A stretch of 64,000 nucleotides of DNA from Candidatus Zhuqueibacterota bacterium (GTDB lineage Bacteria > Zhuqueibacterota > Zhuqueibacteria > Oceanimicrobiales > Oceanimicrobiaceae). Both the position numbers and the translations under genes were made by a program. Shown piece by piece: positions 7,591-16,499 of the stretch (positions within the stretch are counted from its first letter, which is position 1; each line of letters opens with the position of its first letter). The notes beneath the pieces were generated by a model, which saw only the letters and a list, made by a program, of their open reading frames with translations, did not search any database and was not told the origin of the DNA. The stretch covers positions 1-64,000 of the forward strand of contig JAJDAG010000098.1 of assembly GCA_029262005.1 (NCBI GenBank), written 5' to 3'.

Positions 7591-8769
7591 TTAAAAAATG
7601 TCCACATATTTTAATCCACTGCCAGTGATGAACAAAACTATCTGTTCATCCTCCCGGATTTGTCCACTGTCCCGAAGCATTGCCAGGGAAGCAACCGTTG
7701 CACCTGCTTCAGGTGCTGCAAAAATGCCTTCAGTTTTCCCCAGATGTTTAACGCCTGCCAGCAAAGCATCATCGCTGACAGCAAGCGCGCAACCATTGCT
7801 TTCTCGAATTGATTGCAAGATAAGAAAATCACCCACTGCACTTGGCACACGCAGCCCTGAAGCCAGCGTTTTCGCGTTTTCAAAAGGAGGGGCCTTGTCC
7901 AGCCCTTCATTAAATGCATGAATAATGGGGGCACAACCTTCCGCTTGAACTGATATCATTCGCGGACGCTTTGCACCAATCCAACCTAAGGCCTCCATCT
8001 CAGCAAAGGCTTTCCACATACCAATAATGCCGGTGCCGCCACCGGTGGGATAAATGATCACATCGGGCAACTGCCAGTTCAGTTGTTCAGCCAGTTCATA
8101 ACCCAGTGTTTTTTTACCTTCAACCCGATAAGGCTCTTTCAACGTTGCAACATCAAACCAACCTTCTTGTTCTTTGCGTTGAGCAACTATTTTGCCACAG
8201 TCACTGATTATACCATCAATCTTTTCTACGATTGCGCCATATTGTTCACACTCAACCTGGAAAGCAGCCGGTGTATCTCCAGGCATGAAAACATAAGCCT
8301 CCTGTCCGGCTTTTGCCGCATAAGCGGCTGCAGCGCCGCCGGCGTTCCCTGCCGTAGGAAGGGCTATTTTTTTCACACCTTTTTCTTTTGCTTGCGAGAT
8401 AGCAGCACTCATCCCCCGGGCTTTGAATGAACCGGTTGGATTAAGGGATTCGTCTTTAAGGTAAAGATTCGAGAAGCCGAGCAATGCCCCCAACCGTTTT
8501 GCTGTTACAAGCGGCGTCCAACCTTCTCCTAAAGAGACGATATTTTCTTCGTACTCGATTGGCATCATTTCGCGATACCGCCACATAGTTGACTCACGAT
8601 ACACCAACTGCTCTTTCTGGATGACTGATTTTGCCTTTTCAATATCATATCGGGCAAAGAGGGGCAGATGACATGAAGTACAAAGATTCAATAATTGTTC
8701 TTTAGGGAATATCTTGTTACAGCTTGTGCACTCAAGATGACTAAAAGCGGACATTGTGTGATTGGTCAT
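7591..8769 (-). CDS. thrC: Threonine synthase, 392 aa
   Basis: This PLP enzyme converts O-phosphohomoserine to threonine and phosphate in the cytoplasm. An N-terminal zinc-ribbon-like segment has Cys14, Cys17, Cys30 and Cys33, as in many archaeal and bacterial threonine synthases. The PLP lysine lies in NPTGSFKARG, followed by the substrate loop TAGNAGGAAAA and the phosphate-binding GGGTG. Length and motif order fit the fold-type II family. The start used is ATG 8769; ATG 8754 (MSAFSHLEC) is an alternative. No other threonine-pathway gene is adjacent. Confidence 0.93.
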   Translation of the reverse strand: MTNHTMSAFSHLECTSCNKIFPKEQLLNLCTSCHLPLFARYDIEKAKSVIQKEQLVYRESTMWRYREMMPIEYEENIVSLGEGWTPLVTAKRLGALLGFSNLYLKDESLNPTGSFKARGMSAAISQAKEKGVKKIALPTAGNAGGAAAAYAAKAGQEAYVFMPGDTPAAFQVECEQYGAIVEKIDGIISDCGKIVAQRKEQEGWFDVATLKEPYRVEGKKTLGYELAEQLNWQLPDVIIYPTGGGTGIIGMWKAFAEMEALGWIGAKRPRMISVQAEGCAPIIHAFNEGLDKAPPFENAKTLASGLRVPSAVGDFLILQSIRESNGCALAVSDDALLAGVKHLGKTEGIFAAPEAGATVASLAMLRDSGQIREDEQIVLFITGSGLKYVDIF

Positions 8770-9964
8770 ATCTTAATCCTATGCTGGATGTTTGTTAGTA
8801 TGCGGTAAATTTAATTTATGGTGCGCCTTCTATGCTGGAAAATCAAAAGTCGGTGTCAGCTGGGGCGCATCCCCAGTTCTCTTATTTCATATCAAGGGCA
8901 CCCGGCACCCATTTCTCATGTTTCATGTCAAGAGCACCCGATATCAATCTTGTAAATGTGAAAGATTCGCATTTGGTTTTGATTTATCCTGACTTCATAA
9001 ACCTTATTTTGTTTCTCATATCAGTAATAAATTTCTAATACAGTAATATCAAAGAAAATTCTTTTTTCGAGTGTACAAAAATGCCATCCATGCGCTTGCT
9101 CTGCTATTTTATAAAAATATATTGTCTGCTTTGCTCAAGCAGCTTGGATTTCGTCAGGTACTGCATTGCCAATTCCTGTTTGGTTCATCGACAATTTGCT
9201 TCTCCCCCCGTCATGGAAGTTTCGCGAACACTCGGAGTCAGAAGTGTGAGGGAGTGTGGAGTGTTTGCCGTTAATTTAAAACAACCCATTAACAATGTCA
9301 AAAGAAAAAGGGCGAATTCTACAAAAACCGACCTGTTTCATGGCACGTGCATAATAATTCCGTTGTTACTGCTGTGGAGCGCTGCAATCAGATCCATATC
9401 TTAACGTCATCAAACTGTTTTTATGGCAGATAAATGTTCTCGCCACAGATTCCTCACCCTGCACAACGGCTTCGCAATGACCATAAACTCCGATTTTTCT
9501 GTTAGACACTAAGTTGAGCCAAAAGCGGCTTGTGCAAAAGCATGTGTGAGTTTGTCAAAGTCAGTTCCGGGTTTGTCCAAGCCAAATGTATCTTTGTCGC
9601 AGCGTTATTCGTCTGCGTCGAGGCGTCCTGCGACTTATGCGGCGGTTATTTTTGTTAGTGTGAGCAGATGCACTGTTACTGTAAGTACTTGATTATTCAT
9701 GTTTTCCATAACTCCGACACGGTTTGGAATCCTGGCAGAGGTGAATTTGTTGTCATGCCTGAGTTTTATTTCTAACCTGAATAATTCGCAGCATCTTTGT
9801 CATTCAAGGGAATCCTGTTGCTTCACAGCAGTTACCTTCATTAAAAAGGCGCCTCCTGAGTGACAGCCGGATAAATCTTGTTCACTTATTTTAGAGCAAA
9901 GAGTTTGCATCAAAAATAATAACATTGTGCATGAGCCAATCATTACCATTAAATCTGAAGAAAC
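8770..9964. other. Gene-poor stretch of 1.2 kb with a short tandem repeat
   Basis: Several open frames exist but none has a good start site or recognisable product. Two 28-bp units spaced 36 bp apart (8877-8904 and 8913-8940, both starting TTCTC and ending GCACCCG, about 24 of 28 matches) form a degenerate tandem repeat. No tRNA or riboswitch was recognised. The last part is presumably the promoter region of the small gene at 9965. Confidence 0.5.
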
Positions 9965-10132
9965 ATGGACACAGACGATTTATCAGAAGAAGCATATCAG
10001 GCGATAATGATTGCAGCAGAGCCGTCTAATCACGATTTGATTTTGCAATTTGGACTGCAAGATTTACAGGAAGAAGTGAGGGAAGCACGAGCAGAAGGAG
10101 GCGATATTGAATTTATAACAGAACCTGAATAG
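9965..10132 (+). CDS. Small acidic protein, 55 aa
   Basis: ATG 9965 opens a frame beginning MDTDDLSEEAYQAIMIAAE and ending FITEPE before TAG 10130-10132. It has the pattern (MDTD, SEEAY, IAAE, HDLxLQFG) of short acidic hypothetical proteins found in varied bacteria. GAAG lies 5 bases before the start. A strong hairpin terminator follows at 10155-10190, supporting a transcribed unit. Function unknown. Confidence 0.7.
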   Translation: MDTDDLSEEAYQAIMIAAEPSNHDLILQFGLQDLQEEVREARAEGGDIEFITEPE

Positions 10133-10154
10133 GGAAAATGTGTGATTGATTTGC

Positions 10155-10192
10155 ACTCTGACAGGGTTGCAAATCCTGTCAGAGTTTGTTTT
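10155..10192 (+). terminator. Rho-independent terminator
   Basis: ACTCTGACAGG (10155-10165) and CCTGTCAGAGT (10175-10185) form a perfect 11-bp stem with a 9-base loop, followed by TTGTTTT. It ends the 55-aa gene and separates it from the convergent acetamidase gene. Confidence 0.85.
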
Positions 10193-10195
10193 CAC

Positions 10196-11218
10196 CTACA
10201 TGCCCAAAACTGATTTGGCAATGTGCATGGTCACCAGCACATGCGGCACATCCACGACTTCGGCAATGTGCAGATCACCGGCCAGGGAGCATAAGACATA
10301 AGCTTCCGTGCGATCGAGTCCGTGTTCCGCAACGAGATAATCTACGAGGTAACGCACGGCTTTCTTCGCTGCTTCGTCCAATGTTGTGGCAAAGGCGGTT
10401 ACAGCGTAATAATCGTCGGTTTCATACTGCGGTTCTTGAATCTTACGCCCTTTGATAACTTCCACCTGATAAACAATGCGCATGGGCGCTTCAATAGCGG
10501 TGCCGCAAACTTCGCCCAGTCCCTGTACGGCATGGGTATCGCCAACGGAAAAGAGGGCGCCTTTTACCAGCACAGGAAAGTACACCGTGGTGCCTTGCGT
10601 CATGTAAGGATTGTCCATATTGCCGCCATTGGCCCGCGGTGGAATGGTGGAGAGCATTTCATCCGTGTCCGGCGCCACACCCATAACGCCGGGAAATGGT
10701 TTCAGCGGCAAAGTGATTTTGTCGGAAAATTGTACGGTGTTGACGTCCTTGCCCAGGGCAAATGTTCTTAAGTACGGCTCCGTGAATTCATCCGCGAGAA
10801 AACCAAACTCCGGAAATACAGCAACCCAGCCCCAATCGCCTAATTCAATTTCGTGTAATGTCACTGCGAGAACATCACCGACTTCCGCGCCTTCAACATA
10901 AACCGGTCCGGTTAATGGATGAATAGGATCCATTTTTACATTGACCACATCGGATGAATTCGAGTTGAGATGCAATTGATTGTCAGAAGCTTCTTCGGTT
11001 AACACTTCTACCACTGCTCCGGAGGGCACGGTCAGCGCCGGTGGAATGGCCCGACTGAATTTATTATGCGTTTGCTCACGCGTCAATGTGAATTGTGCTT
11101 TGGGCGTGCTGACAACTTGCGCTTCTTCCTGGTCTAAACCGGGACAACCAAACCAGAAGATTGCTGATAAATATAATATTGTTAACCAGTTGCAACTAGC
11201 AATGTGAATTCGTTTCAT
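10196..11218 (-). CDS. Exported acetamidase/formamidase-family protein, 340 aa
   Basis: The mature part matches the FmdA/AmdA family: N-terminal beta domain with HLNSNSSD, PxTGPVYVEGAEVGD, then the conserved GDWG, a GxMGVAP segment, PPRxNGGNMD and GDTHAxQGxGEVCGTAIE with likely metal ligands. Members hydrolyse short amides to ammonia and the acid. Residues 1-25 are hydrophobic and end WFGC, so this copy is probably exported or lipid-anchored, unlike the classical cytoplasmic enzymes. It is a single-gene unit, transcribed away from the redox operon at 11557. Substrate unknown. Confidence 0.85.
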   Translation of the reverse strand: MKRIHIASCNWLTILYLSAIFWFGCPGLDQEEAQVVSTPKAQFTLTREQTHNKFSRAIPPALTVPSGAVVEVLTEEASDNQLHLNSNSSDVVNVKMDPIHPLTGPVYVEGAEVGDVLAVTLHEIELGDWGWVAVFPEFGFLADEFTEPYLRTFALGKDVNTVQFSDKITLPLKPFPGVMGVAPDTDEMLSTIPPRANGGNMDNPYMTQGTTVYFPVLVKGALFSVGDTHAVQGLGEVCGTAIEAPMRIVYQVEVIKGRKIQEPQYETDDYYAVTAFATTLDEAAKKAVRYLVDYLVAEHGLDRTEAYVLCSLAGDLHIAEVVDVPHVLVTMHIAKSVLGM

Positions 11219-11478
11219 TTTCCTCTGCTCCGTTTTTTGTTGTTTTTGTTTCGTATGAAAAATGTGGGTGGGATAAAATCCTCATCGCGGCTGTGTTGAT
11301 GCAGAAAACAGTCGCAAATGAGCAAATATTTGAGTGTGATTGAATTTTACATCAAAAAATTAACAAAGTCAACTGCCAATACCTGATATGCCGGTAGGCG
11401 CACCATCCTTTAATCTGCTTTATTAATAACTCTGTGGCGCATAAGTCATCCGGATTAAAATATATTCAAGGTTAGGGG

Positions 11479-11507
11479 TTGAAGTTTCACATCGGATCAT
11501 TTATATT
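11479..11507 (+). promoter_or_regulatory. Sigma-70-type promoter of the redox operon
   Basis: TTGAAG (11479-11484) and TATATT (11502-11507) are separated by exactly 17 bp. The start codon of the cytochrome gene at 11557 lies about 50 bases downstream, with Shine-Dalgarno AAGGGAGG at 11543-11550. The remaining 250 bp of this divergent intergenic region show nothing else. Confidence 0.6.
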
Positions 11508-11556
11508 TATATCCACACATTTGTGCAGATCCATTTAGACTTAAGGGAGGTCTCGT

Positions 11557-12195
11557 ATGGCTATGCTGAATCATTTCACATTTGTTCTGTTTCCGTATGC
11601 AGCAGGTTGGTTTATAATAATGATGCTCGTGCGCAGCGTCATTGTGCTCCGTCGCGGTTATAAATTTGAACTCGGTACGGCCAAGGGCAGTCCGCGCCGT
11701 GGTATTTTTTATTCGCTCACTTTTTCTATGTTACCGTGGAAGAAGGACAGTACGCGCAGGCATCCGTACACATATCTTGCCGGCATGGGCATGCACCTGG
11801 GTTTGTTTCTAACTTTCTGCTATGCAATTGGCGGCAAGTTCCTGCAATGGTCTGAAATGCTTTCAGTGTTTTTTGGAGTTTGGGCTGCTATTGGTTTTGT
11901 CAGCGCTTTTGGTTTGTACGTCAAACGCAACCGAATGGAATACATGAAGCCCATTAGCAATCTCGACGATTTTCTTGCCAATTTGTTTGTGCAGTTCTAT
12001 TTGCTCGCAGGTTTTCTCGCTGTGTTTTTTCCTGAATACAGCGGAATTTGGCGGCTCAGTGCAATTGTACTGCTCGTCTATGCGCCACTGGGAAAAATCT
12101 ATCACATGGTGCTATTTTTTATCTCGCGAACATTGTTTGGCTTGCAGTTTGGCCGCCGTGGCGTTCTCAAACATGATTTCCCAATTAGCTACTGA
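11557..12195 (+). CDS. Membrane b-type cytochrome subunit, DsrM/HdrE/NarI-like, 212 aa
   Basis: Five hydrophobic helices are visible (about residues 8-27, 65-90, 100-120, 140-165 and 170-195), with His in RRHPY, GMHLG and KIYHMV as possible haem ligands. The size and layout fit the respiratory cytochrome b subunits that partner HdrD/DsrK-type iron-sulfur proteins and exchange electrons with menaquinone. The next gene starts 11 bp downstream and encodes such a partner, so the two form a complex. The lack of an HdrA or DsrAB in the window leaves the physiological substrate open. Confidence 0.82.
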   Translation: MAMLNHFTFVLFPYAAGWFIIMMLVRSVIVLRRGYKFELGTAKGSPRRGIFYSLTFSMLPWKKDSTRRHPYTYLAGMGMHLGLFLTFCYAIGGKFLQWSEMLSVFFGVWAAIGFVSAFGLYVKRNRMEYMKPISNLDDFLANLFVQFYLLAGFLAVFFPEYSGIWRLSAIVLLVYAPLGKIYHMVLFFISRTLFGLQFGRRGVLKHDFPISY

Positions 12196-12206
12196 GGAGG
12201 AGGGCG

Positions 12207-13514
12207 ATGACGGAGAATTCAATCGTGACCGAAGCGCTGAACATTGTTGAAAACAAACTCAACTTGCCGGTCACCACTTATCTTGAAGCTTGCACCCATT
12301 GTGGCTTATGTGCAGACGCATGTCATCTTTATCGCGCCGATCCGGTGGCGAAGCATATTCCATGTCACAAAGCAGACACCGTTCGCAAGGTGTATCAACG
12401 CCACTTTACGCCGCTGGGTAAGGTCTTTCCCTGGCTGTTTGGTGTCAGCGATTTGTCTGAAGAAGATCTTGATGAGTGGGTTGAGCCGGTTTTTCAATGC
12501 ACCATGTGCAGGCGTTGTACAATCGAGTGCCCGGTGGGAATAGACAACGCGGCGCTTATCGCCACGGCCAGAACGGTTCTGACCAAAGCCGGCAAAGCAC
12601 CGGCAACTCTGGTTGAACATGGTCGAAATTCCTGCGCGGTCGGCAGCCCTCTGGCAGTTACACCTGAAGATTTTTTAGAACGCATCGAATGGATTGAGGA
12701 GGAACTGCAGGAAGAGCTTGAGGACGATGAATTCAAGGTGCCCATCGATCAGGTTGGTGCGGATTTCCTGTTTATACCTGCTTCAATCGAATTAATGAAA
12801 TTTCCCGGTACCGTGCAGGCGTGTCTTAAGATATTTCATTTCGCCGGCGCAAAATGGACCATGAGCAGCAGCAGGTACGATGTAACCAACTTTGGTGTTT
12901 TTCTCGGTGATCCGGATATTACCAAGACCATTGCCATGCGCGATATTGAAGAAGCCAAACGGCTGCAGGTGAAATCGTTGGTAACTTCAGAGTGTGGCCA
13001 TGCCTACCGCGCACTGCGCTGGGAAGCGCCGGACTGGTTTCAGGAAGAACTGCCATTCGCGGTGAAAAACATTGTCGAACTCGCTGACGAATGGGTTGCA
13101 ACCGGCAAATTGAAGCTGGATGCGAGCGTCAATTCTGCACCAGTGACTTATCACGATCCCTGCAATATTACTCGCAATGGCGGTATTATTGATGAGCCGC
13201 GCCGCTTGCTCGGTGCCTGCGTGCAGAAATTCAAAGAGATGACACCGAACCGGGAGCATAACTGGTGCTGCGGTGGTGGCGGTGGATTCCTGTCCATGCC
13301 CGAATATAATGATGTTCGTCTGCAAAGTGGCTTGATGAAATCGAATCAGATTAAGGAAAGTGAAGCAGCGGTCGTGGCAACGGCTTGTGCCAACTGTCAA
13401 CTGCAGTTAGGCGATTTGAACAGTCACTACGGCTTAGAGGTGAAATGTGTGAGCGTGACCGATCTGGTGGCAGATGCCCTGGTTGATGTCAGGGCGGGGG
13501 AGTCGAGCGGATGA
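12207..13514 (+). CDS. Iron-sulfur oxidoreductase, HdrD/DsrK-like, 435 aa
   Basis: Two ferredoxin-type motifs are present: CTHCGLCADAC (Cys29-39) and CTMCRRCTIECP (Cys98-108). The C-terminal half has two CCG domains, each of the noncubane-cluster type: ECGHAYRALRWEAPDW with YHDPCNITRNGG, and NWCCGGGGGF with ACANCQLQL. This order is that of HdrD, DsrK, TmcB and HmcF, which carry out disulfide or thiol redox chemistry coupled to the membrane quinone pool. It probably works with the cytochrome encoded just upstream. Shine-Dalgarno GAGGAGG precedes the ATG and a strong terminator follows, so the operon is only these two genes. Confidence 0.88.
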   Translation: MTENSIVTEALNIVENKLNLPVTTYLEACTHCGLCADACHLYRADPVAKHIPCHKADTVRKVYQRHFTPLGKVFPWLFGVSDLSEEDLDEWVEPVFQCTMCRRCTIECPVGIDNAALIATARTVLTKAGKAPATLVEHGRNSCAVGSPLAVTPEDFLERIEWIEEELQEELEDDEFKVPIDQVGADFLFIPASIELMKFPGTVQACLKIFHFAGAKWTMSSSRYDVTNFGVFLGDPDITKTIAMRDIEEAKRLQVKSLVTSECGHAYRALRWEAPDWFQEELPFAVKNIVELADEWVATGKLKLDASVNSAPVTYHDPCNITRNGGIIDEPRRLLGACVQKFKEMTPNREHNWCCGGGGGFLSMPEYNDVRLQSGLMKSNQIKESEAAVVATACANCQLQLGDLNSHYGLEVKCVSVTDLVADALVDVRAGESSG

Positions 13515-13583
13515 ATCTGTGACGAATACCTGTCATGGTGCGTGATTGCTAACATTTGTACATGGGCAGGATCAACCAAAAGC

Positions 13584-13625
13584 AAAATCCCAAATCCCGA
13601 GCTGTGTCGAGATTTGGGATTTTTA
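13584..13625. terminator. Bidirectional rho-independent terminator
   Basis: AAAATCCCAAATC (13584-13596) pairs over 13 bp with GATTTGGGATTTT (13611-13623), with T run on the right and A run on the left, between convergent genes ending at 13514 and 13645. Confidence 0.88.
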
Positions 13626-13644
13626 TTAGTGACTGAGTTCGTGT

Positions 13645-14907
13645 TTACAGCCCAAAACTTACATCAAATTCCCACTGCTTCATTTCTAAATCAATGGTCT
13701 GTTGGTTCGGGGCTTCCAGTGGATTCGCGCCGCTGACGCTTTTTGAAAAAGCATGCATGAATGCCAGGTGTATTTGCCGGCCGCTGTTCAATGTTTTGCT
13801 CAAACCAAAGGTTGCGTGTTGCTCCATAACGCCCGGAGCCAGAATGTTAAAAAGAACTTCAGTGTCGGGGATGGGTTGTTCGCCGAAGGAAAAACCGCCG
13901 CGCAAAGTCCATGCATCGTTGGCTTGCCACTGCGCCCCTATTTTAAAGATAGTCATATCTTTCCAACCAAAGCCAGCGCCGTTATCATTGCCAAGTTGTG
14001 CAGCCTGAATGTTCGGTAGAAACGGATTGTTAACAGATTCGATGTTGCTATAAAAAATTTGTTGCAGATCCACAGCCAGCGTCAGGGCCGAGGTCGCGTG
14101 GATAGCAATGCCGGCTGACCAGCTTGCCGGAACATCAAAATCACCCTGTCCCGCAAACAATCCGGCATAACCGCTGAATTCACTCATGCGCATTTTGGTT
14201 TGATAAGATGCGCCAACTGAGATGGTTTCACCAAAGTTGCCCAAATAACCAATTCTGGCACCAACGCCAAGTGAATTTTCATGGTCGTTGTCGGAAAGAT
14301 TGGCAGCGTCACTTGAGAAACCCATTTGTCCAAATACACCCAAACCTTCTGCTTGAAAGCGTTGATAAGCGAGTATAGGCGTAATGCCCACAGCATGCTC
14401 TTCTGTAATTTTTCTGGCGAGGGTTACTGCAACAAATGCCTGGGCGAGATCCACGCCTGTAGGTGTGGCGCCAAATGTAGTACTTTCATAGTTGGTATTC
14501 ATACCGCCATTGCCGTAAACCGAGACACCGAACGAGGTTTGGTCATTAAGCATCCAGTTTCCGCCGAGCGAAGGCATGAAAAAGGACTTTGAATCGCTGA
14601 CAACCGTGCCGGGCGCCAAACCAAATGTTCCGGGAGCGCCGGAAGGATTGCCAGTGACTGTATACTGCCGGTCCGGGCTGAAAAAAGCAATGCCGACATC
14701 ATATCTTTTACCAACAAAAACCATTGAGGCCGGATTGGTGGCGCCGGCCAGCGAACTCAAAGCCAGGGCCGTGCCTGCACCAGCCATGCCACGGTATTGC
14801 GTGCCGTAACCATGCCGGAAATAGCCGTTCGTTGCAAAAACACTGCTCACTGTGCACCCGAAAAGCACGAGCGCTGCTAGTGTTCCGATAATTTGTTTTT
14901 TGTTCAT
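13645..14907 (-). CDS. FadL/TodX (OMPP1) family outer-membrane transporter, 420 aa
   Basis: A signal peptide (residues 1-25, ending SVFA) is followed by TNGYFRHGYGTQYRGMAGAG, the N-terminal hatch typical of FadL/TodX porins, then alternating beta strands of a 14-stranded barrel ending in an aromatic-rich last strand (WEFDVSFGL) with the C-terminal Leu/Phe needed for barrel assembly. Such proteins carry hydrophobic compounds, mostly long-chain fatty acids or aromatic hydrocarbons, across the outer membrane. It fits with the acyl-CoA synthetase and FabF genes elsewhere in the window but is not linked to them. Shine-Dalgarno AAGGAGG precedes the ATG. A small gene at 14965-15186 is upstream on the same strand. 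Confidence 0.9.
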   Translation of the reverse strand: MNKKQIIGTLAALVLFGCTVSSVFATNGYFRHGYGTQYRGMAGAGTALALSSLAGATNPASMVFVGKRYDVGIAFFSPDRQYTVTGNPSGAPGTFGLAPGTVVSDSKSFFMPSLGGNWMLNDQTSFGVSVYGNGGMNTNYESTTFGATPTGVDLAQAFVAVTLARKITEEHAVGITPILAYQRFQAEGLGVFGQMGFSSDAANLSDNDHENSLGVGARIGYLGNFGETISVGASYQTKMRMSEFSGYAGLFAGQGDFDVPASWSAGIAIHATSALTLAVDLQQIFYSNIESVNNPFLPNIQAAQLGNDNGAGFGWKDMTIFKIGAQWQANDAWTLRGGFSFGEQPIPDTEVLFNILAPGVMEQHATFGLSKTLNSGRQIHLAFMHAFSKSVSGANPLEAPNQQTIDLEMKQWEFDVSFGL

Positions 14908-14964
14908 CTTGTCCTCCTTAAAGGGTGTTAGAACAGGGTGACTACTTGTTGTGAAAACTGCTTT

Positions 14965-15186
14965 TCATTGAATTGTGATTTTAATAATGCCGTGGGTTTT
15001 GGATTGGGATGTATGTGTTTTGAGGGCAGATTGCGCTGCCGGCCACGCCGGTTTCAAAGGCGCTGCTGCGTTCGTTAAATCGGCATATCCGTAAGAGCTG
15101 ATTTTATTTTCGTCATTCACCGGAGATGGCAGTGAAAAAAACGAATGTGTTTTGGCCTGAGGTGCGACACTCACAATATGTTTCAC
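14965..15186 (-). CDS. Small hypothetical protein, 73 aa, GTG start
   Basis: The frame starts with GTG at 15186, six bases after a very strong Shine-Dalgarno AGGAGGG, beginning MKHIVSVAPQAK. It is rich in Ala, Ser, Pro and Lys, has no membrane helix and no recognised domain. It lies 57 bp upstream of the FadL-like gene on the same strand, so it may be co-transcribed and could be a leader or accessory peptide. The evidence is the ribosome binding site only. Confidence 0.45.
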   Translation of the reverse strand: MKHIVSVAPQAKTHSFFSLPSPVNDENKISSYGYADLTNAAAPLKPAWPAAQSALKTHTSQSKTHGIIKITIQ

Positions 15187-15570
15187 GTCTTTCCCTCCTG
15201 AGTTTGCAGAATCGCTTTGAAAACGTTACCCTGCTGTTACTTTTTTTAAAACAAGCAAAACAAATGCCAATGATTTAGCGCTTTTGTAAAGCACATAACT
15301 CTTGTATAATCAATAAAACGTAGTGAGACTGCATCAGGTTCTTTTTCTTACGAACGAGAATATTTGGGTACATTTTTTAAAAAGAGGTATGGATACCATG
15401 AAAGGGCAACGCTTGCTGTGGCGCCGTTCAATTAAAGGTGTTCTTTTGTTCGTTTTTTATTGCTTATGTGATCCGCTCAGCTTATTTTTACCTTATTCAT
15501 CTGCAGGGCTACGCCAACGGCCAATAGACGAATAATAATCATCACCACCACTTATTTTGAGCTTTCTATC
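15187..15570. other. Divergent intergenic region
   Basis: This 384-bp stretch separates the FadL unit and the methyltransferase. A 48-codon frame from ATG 15389 (MDTMKGQRLLWRRS), with one hydrophobic helix and a weak AGAGGT site, is possible but not convincing. No other feature was seen. Confidence 0.4.
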
Positions 15571-16287
15571 ATGTCCTTTTTTTCAGGATTTTCAGAGCAT
15601 TACCAAGCAATTTTTCCTTTCAGAAATCCAACATTTGAGTTTTTGCAAAGTTTGCAAACAGGCGAAGCAGCAAGTGTTTTAGATCTTGGCTGCGGCACAG
15701 GTCACTACATCGGTAAATTCGCCGAAGCTGGTGTTAAAGCCGTCGGGCTTGATCTTGATAGTGAAATGATAAACTATGCCGGGTCTCAGCACAAAAGTGT
15801 CACATTTCACACCATGAATATGCTTGATATTGAACAACTAAACCAGAAATTTGGTCTGGTGTTTTCAACTGGAAATGTGCTGGCGCATTTTTCTGAGAGG
15901 CAACTGCCGGCGTTTCTCAAAAGCGTTCATAAGGTTTTGGCGCATGAAGGTACCTGGGCTTTTCAGGTGGTTAATTGGGATTTTATTTTGCAGCACAAAG
16001 CATATGATTTCCCGGTGATTAACCTTGAGGAACCAGGTGTGTCTTTTTACCGGAAATACATCGATATTTCAACTTCCGGCGTCACGTTTAAAACGGTTCT
16101 CAGGTCTAATGAAAAAGTGTTATTCAGTCAGGAGACAAGGCTTTTTCCCATAAAAGCCGCAACGTTTATTGCGCTGCATGAACAGGCGGGTCTTAAACTC
16201 ACCGGACATTTTTCTGATTTTAACCAGACGCCTTTTCGAGCTGATTTAAACAAAGCCAATATTATGGTTTTCAAGAAAAAGTCATGA
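15571..16287 (+). CDS. Class I SAM-dependent methyltransferase, 238 aa
   Basis: SAM-binding motif I is VLDLGCGTGHY (about residues 36-46), with the acidic residue of motif II in VGLDLDSEM and motif III-like LVFSTGNVLAHF. The C-terminal part has a beta-rich insertion (SFYRKYIDI) seen in small-molecule methyltransferases of the UbiE/COQ5-like group. The substrate is not evident. The gene stands alone, 212 bp before the transglutaminase gene, with only a hairpin lacking a T run between. Confidence 0.85.
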   Translation: MSFFSGFSEHYQAIFPFRNPTFEFLQSLQTGEAASVLDLGCGTGHYIGKFAEAGVKAVGLDLDSEMINYAGSQHKSVTFHTMNMLDIEQLNQKFGLVFSTGNVLAHFSERQLPAFLKSVHKVLAHEGTWAFQVVNWDFILQHKAYDFPVINLEEPGVSFYRKYIDISTSGVTFKTVLRSNEKVLFSQETRLFPIKAATFIALHEQAGLKLTGHFSDFNQTPFRADLNKANIMVFKKKS

Positions 16288-16411
16288 ACAAATTTCTACG
16301 GTTGGTTGGCCTGTTGCGTCCTTAAATGGTGTTTGAACGAAAACATCTCCGCACAGTCAATCCCGCGCTCATTGGTGCGGGCATCCTCTGCTCAAATCAT
16401 GAGGTTTCGAC

Positions 16412-16455
16412 ATAAAAGAAAGACGAAATGACAGAACTATCGGAGTTTTCGGTCA
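16412..16455 (+). repeat. Dispersed hairpin repeat, copy b
   Basis: TTTCG and CGAAA flank an A-rich loop, followed by ATGACAGAACTAT and GTTTTCGGTCAA. The tail is the same as at 4489-4516. Confidence 0.5.
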
Positions 16456-16499
16456 ACCACTAATCAGAGCAAACAGTGCATTGTTGCGAGCCAAAAACG

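Noticed and set aside
8792-9404. Several plus-strand frames of 66-107 codons
   Set aside because: No ribosome binding sites, no domain-like pattern, mutually overlapping; treated as non-coding.
15323-15535. 70-codon frame before the methyltransferase
   Set aside because: No good start site for the full frame, no recognised protein pattern; only a weak internal start at 15389.
16362-16381. Hairpin CCCGC / GCGGG after the methyltransferase gene as a terminator
   Set aside because: Two weak pairs in the stem and no T run afterwards, although it resembles the true terminator at 26581.
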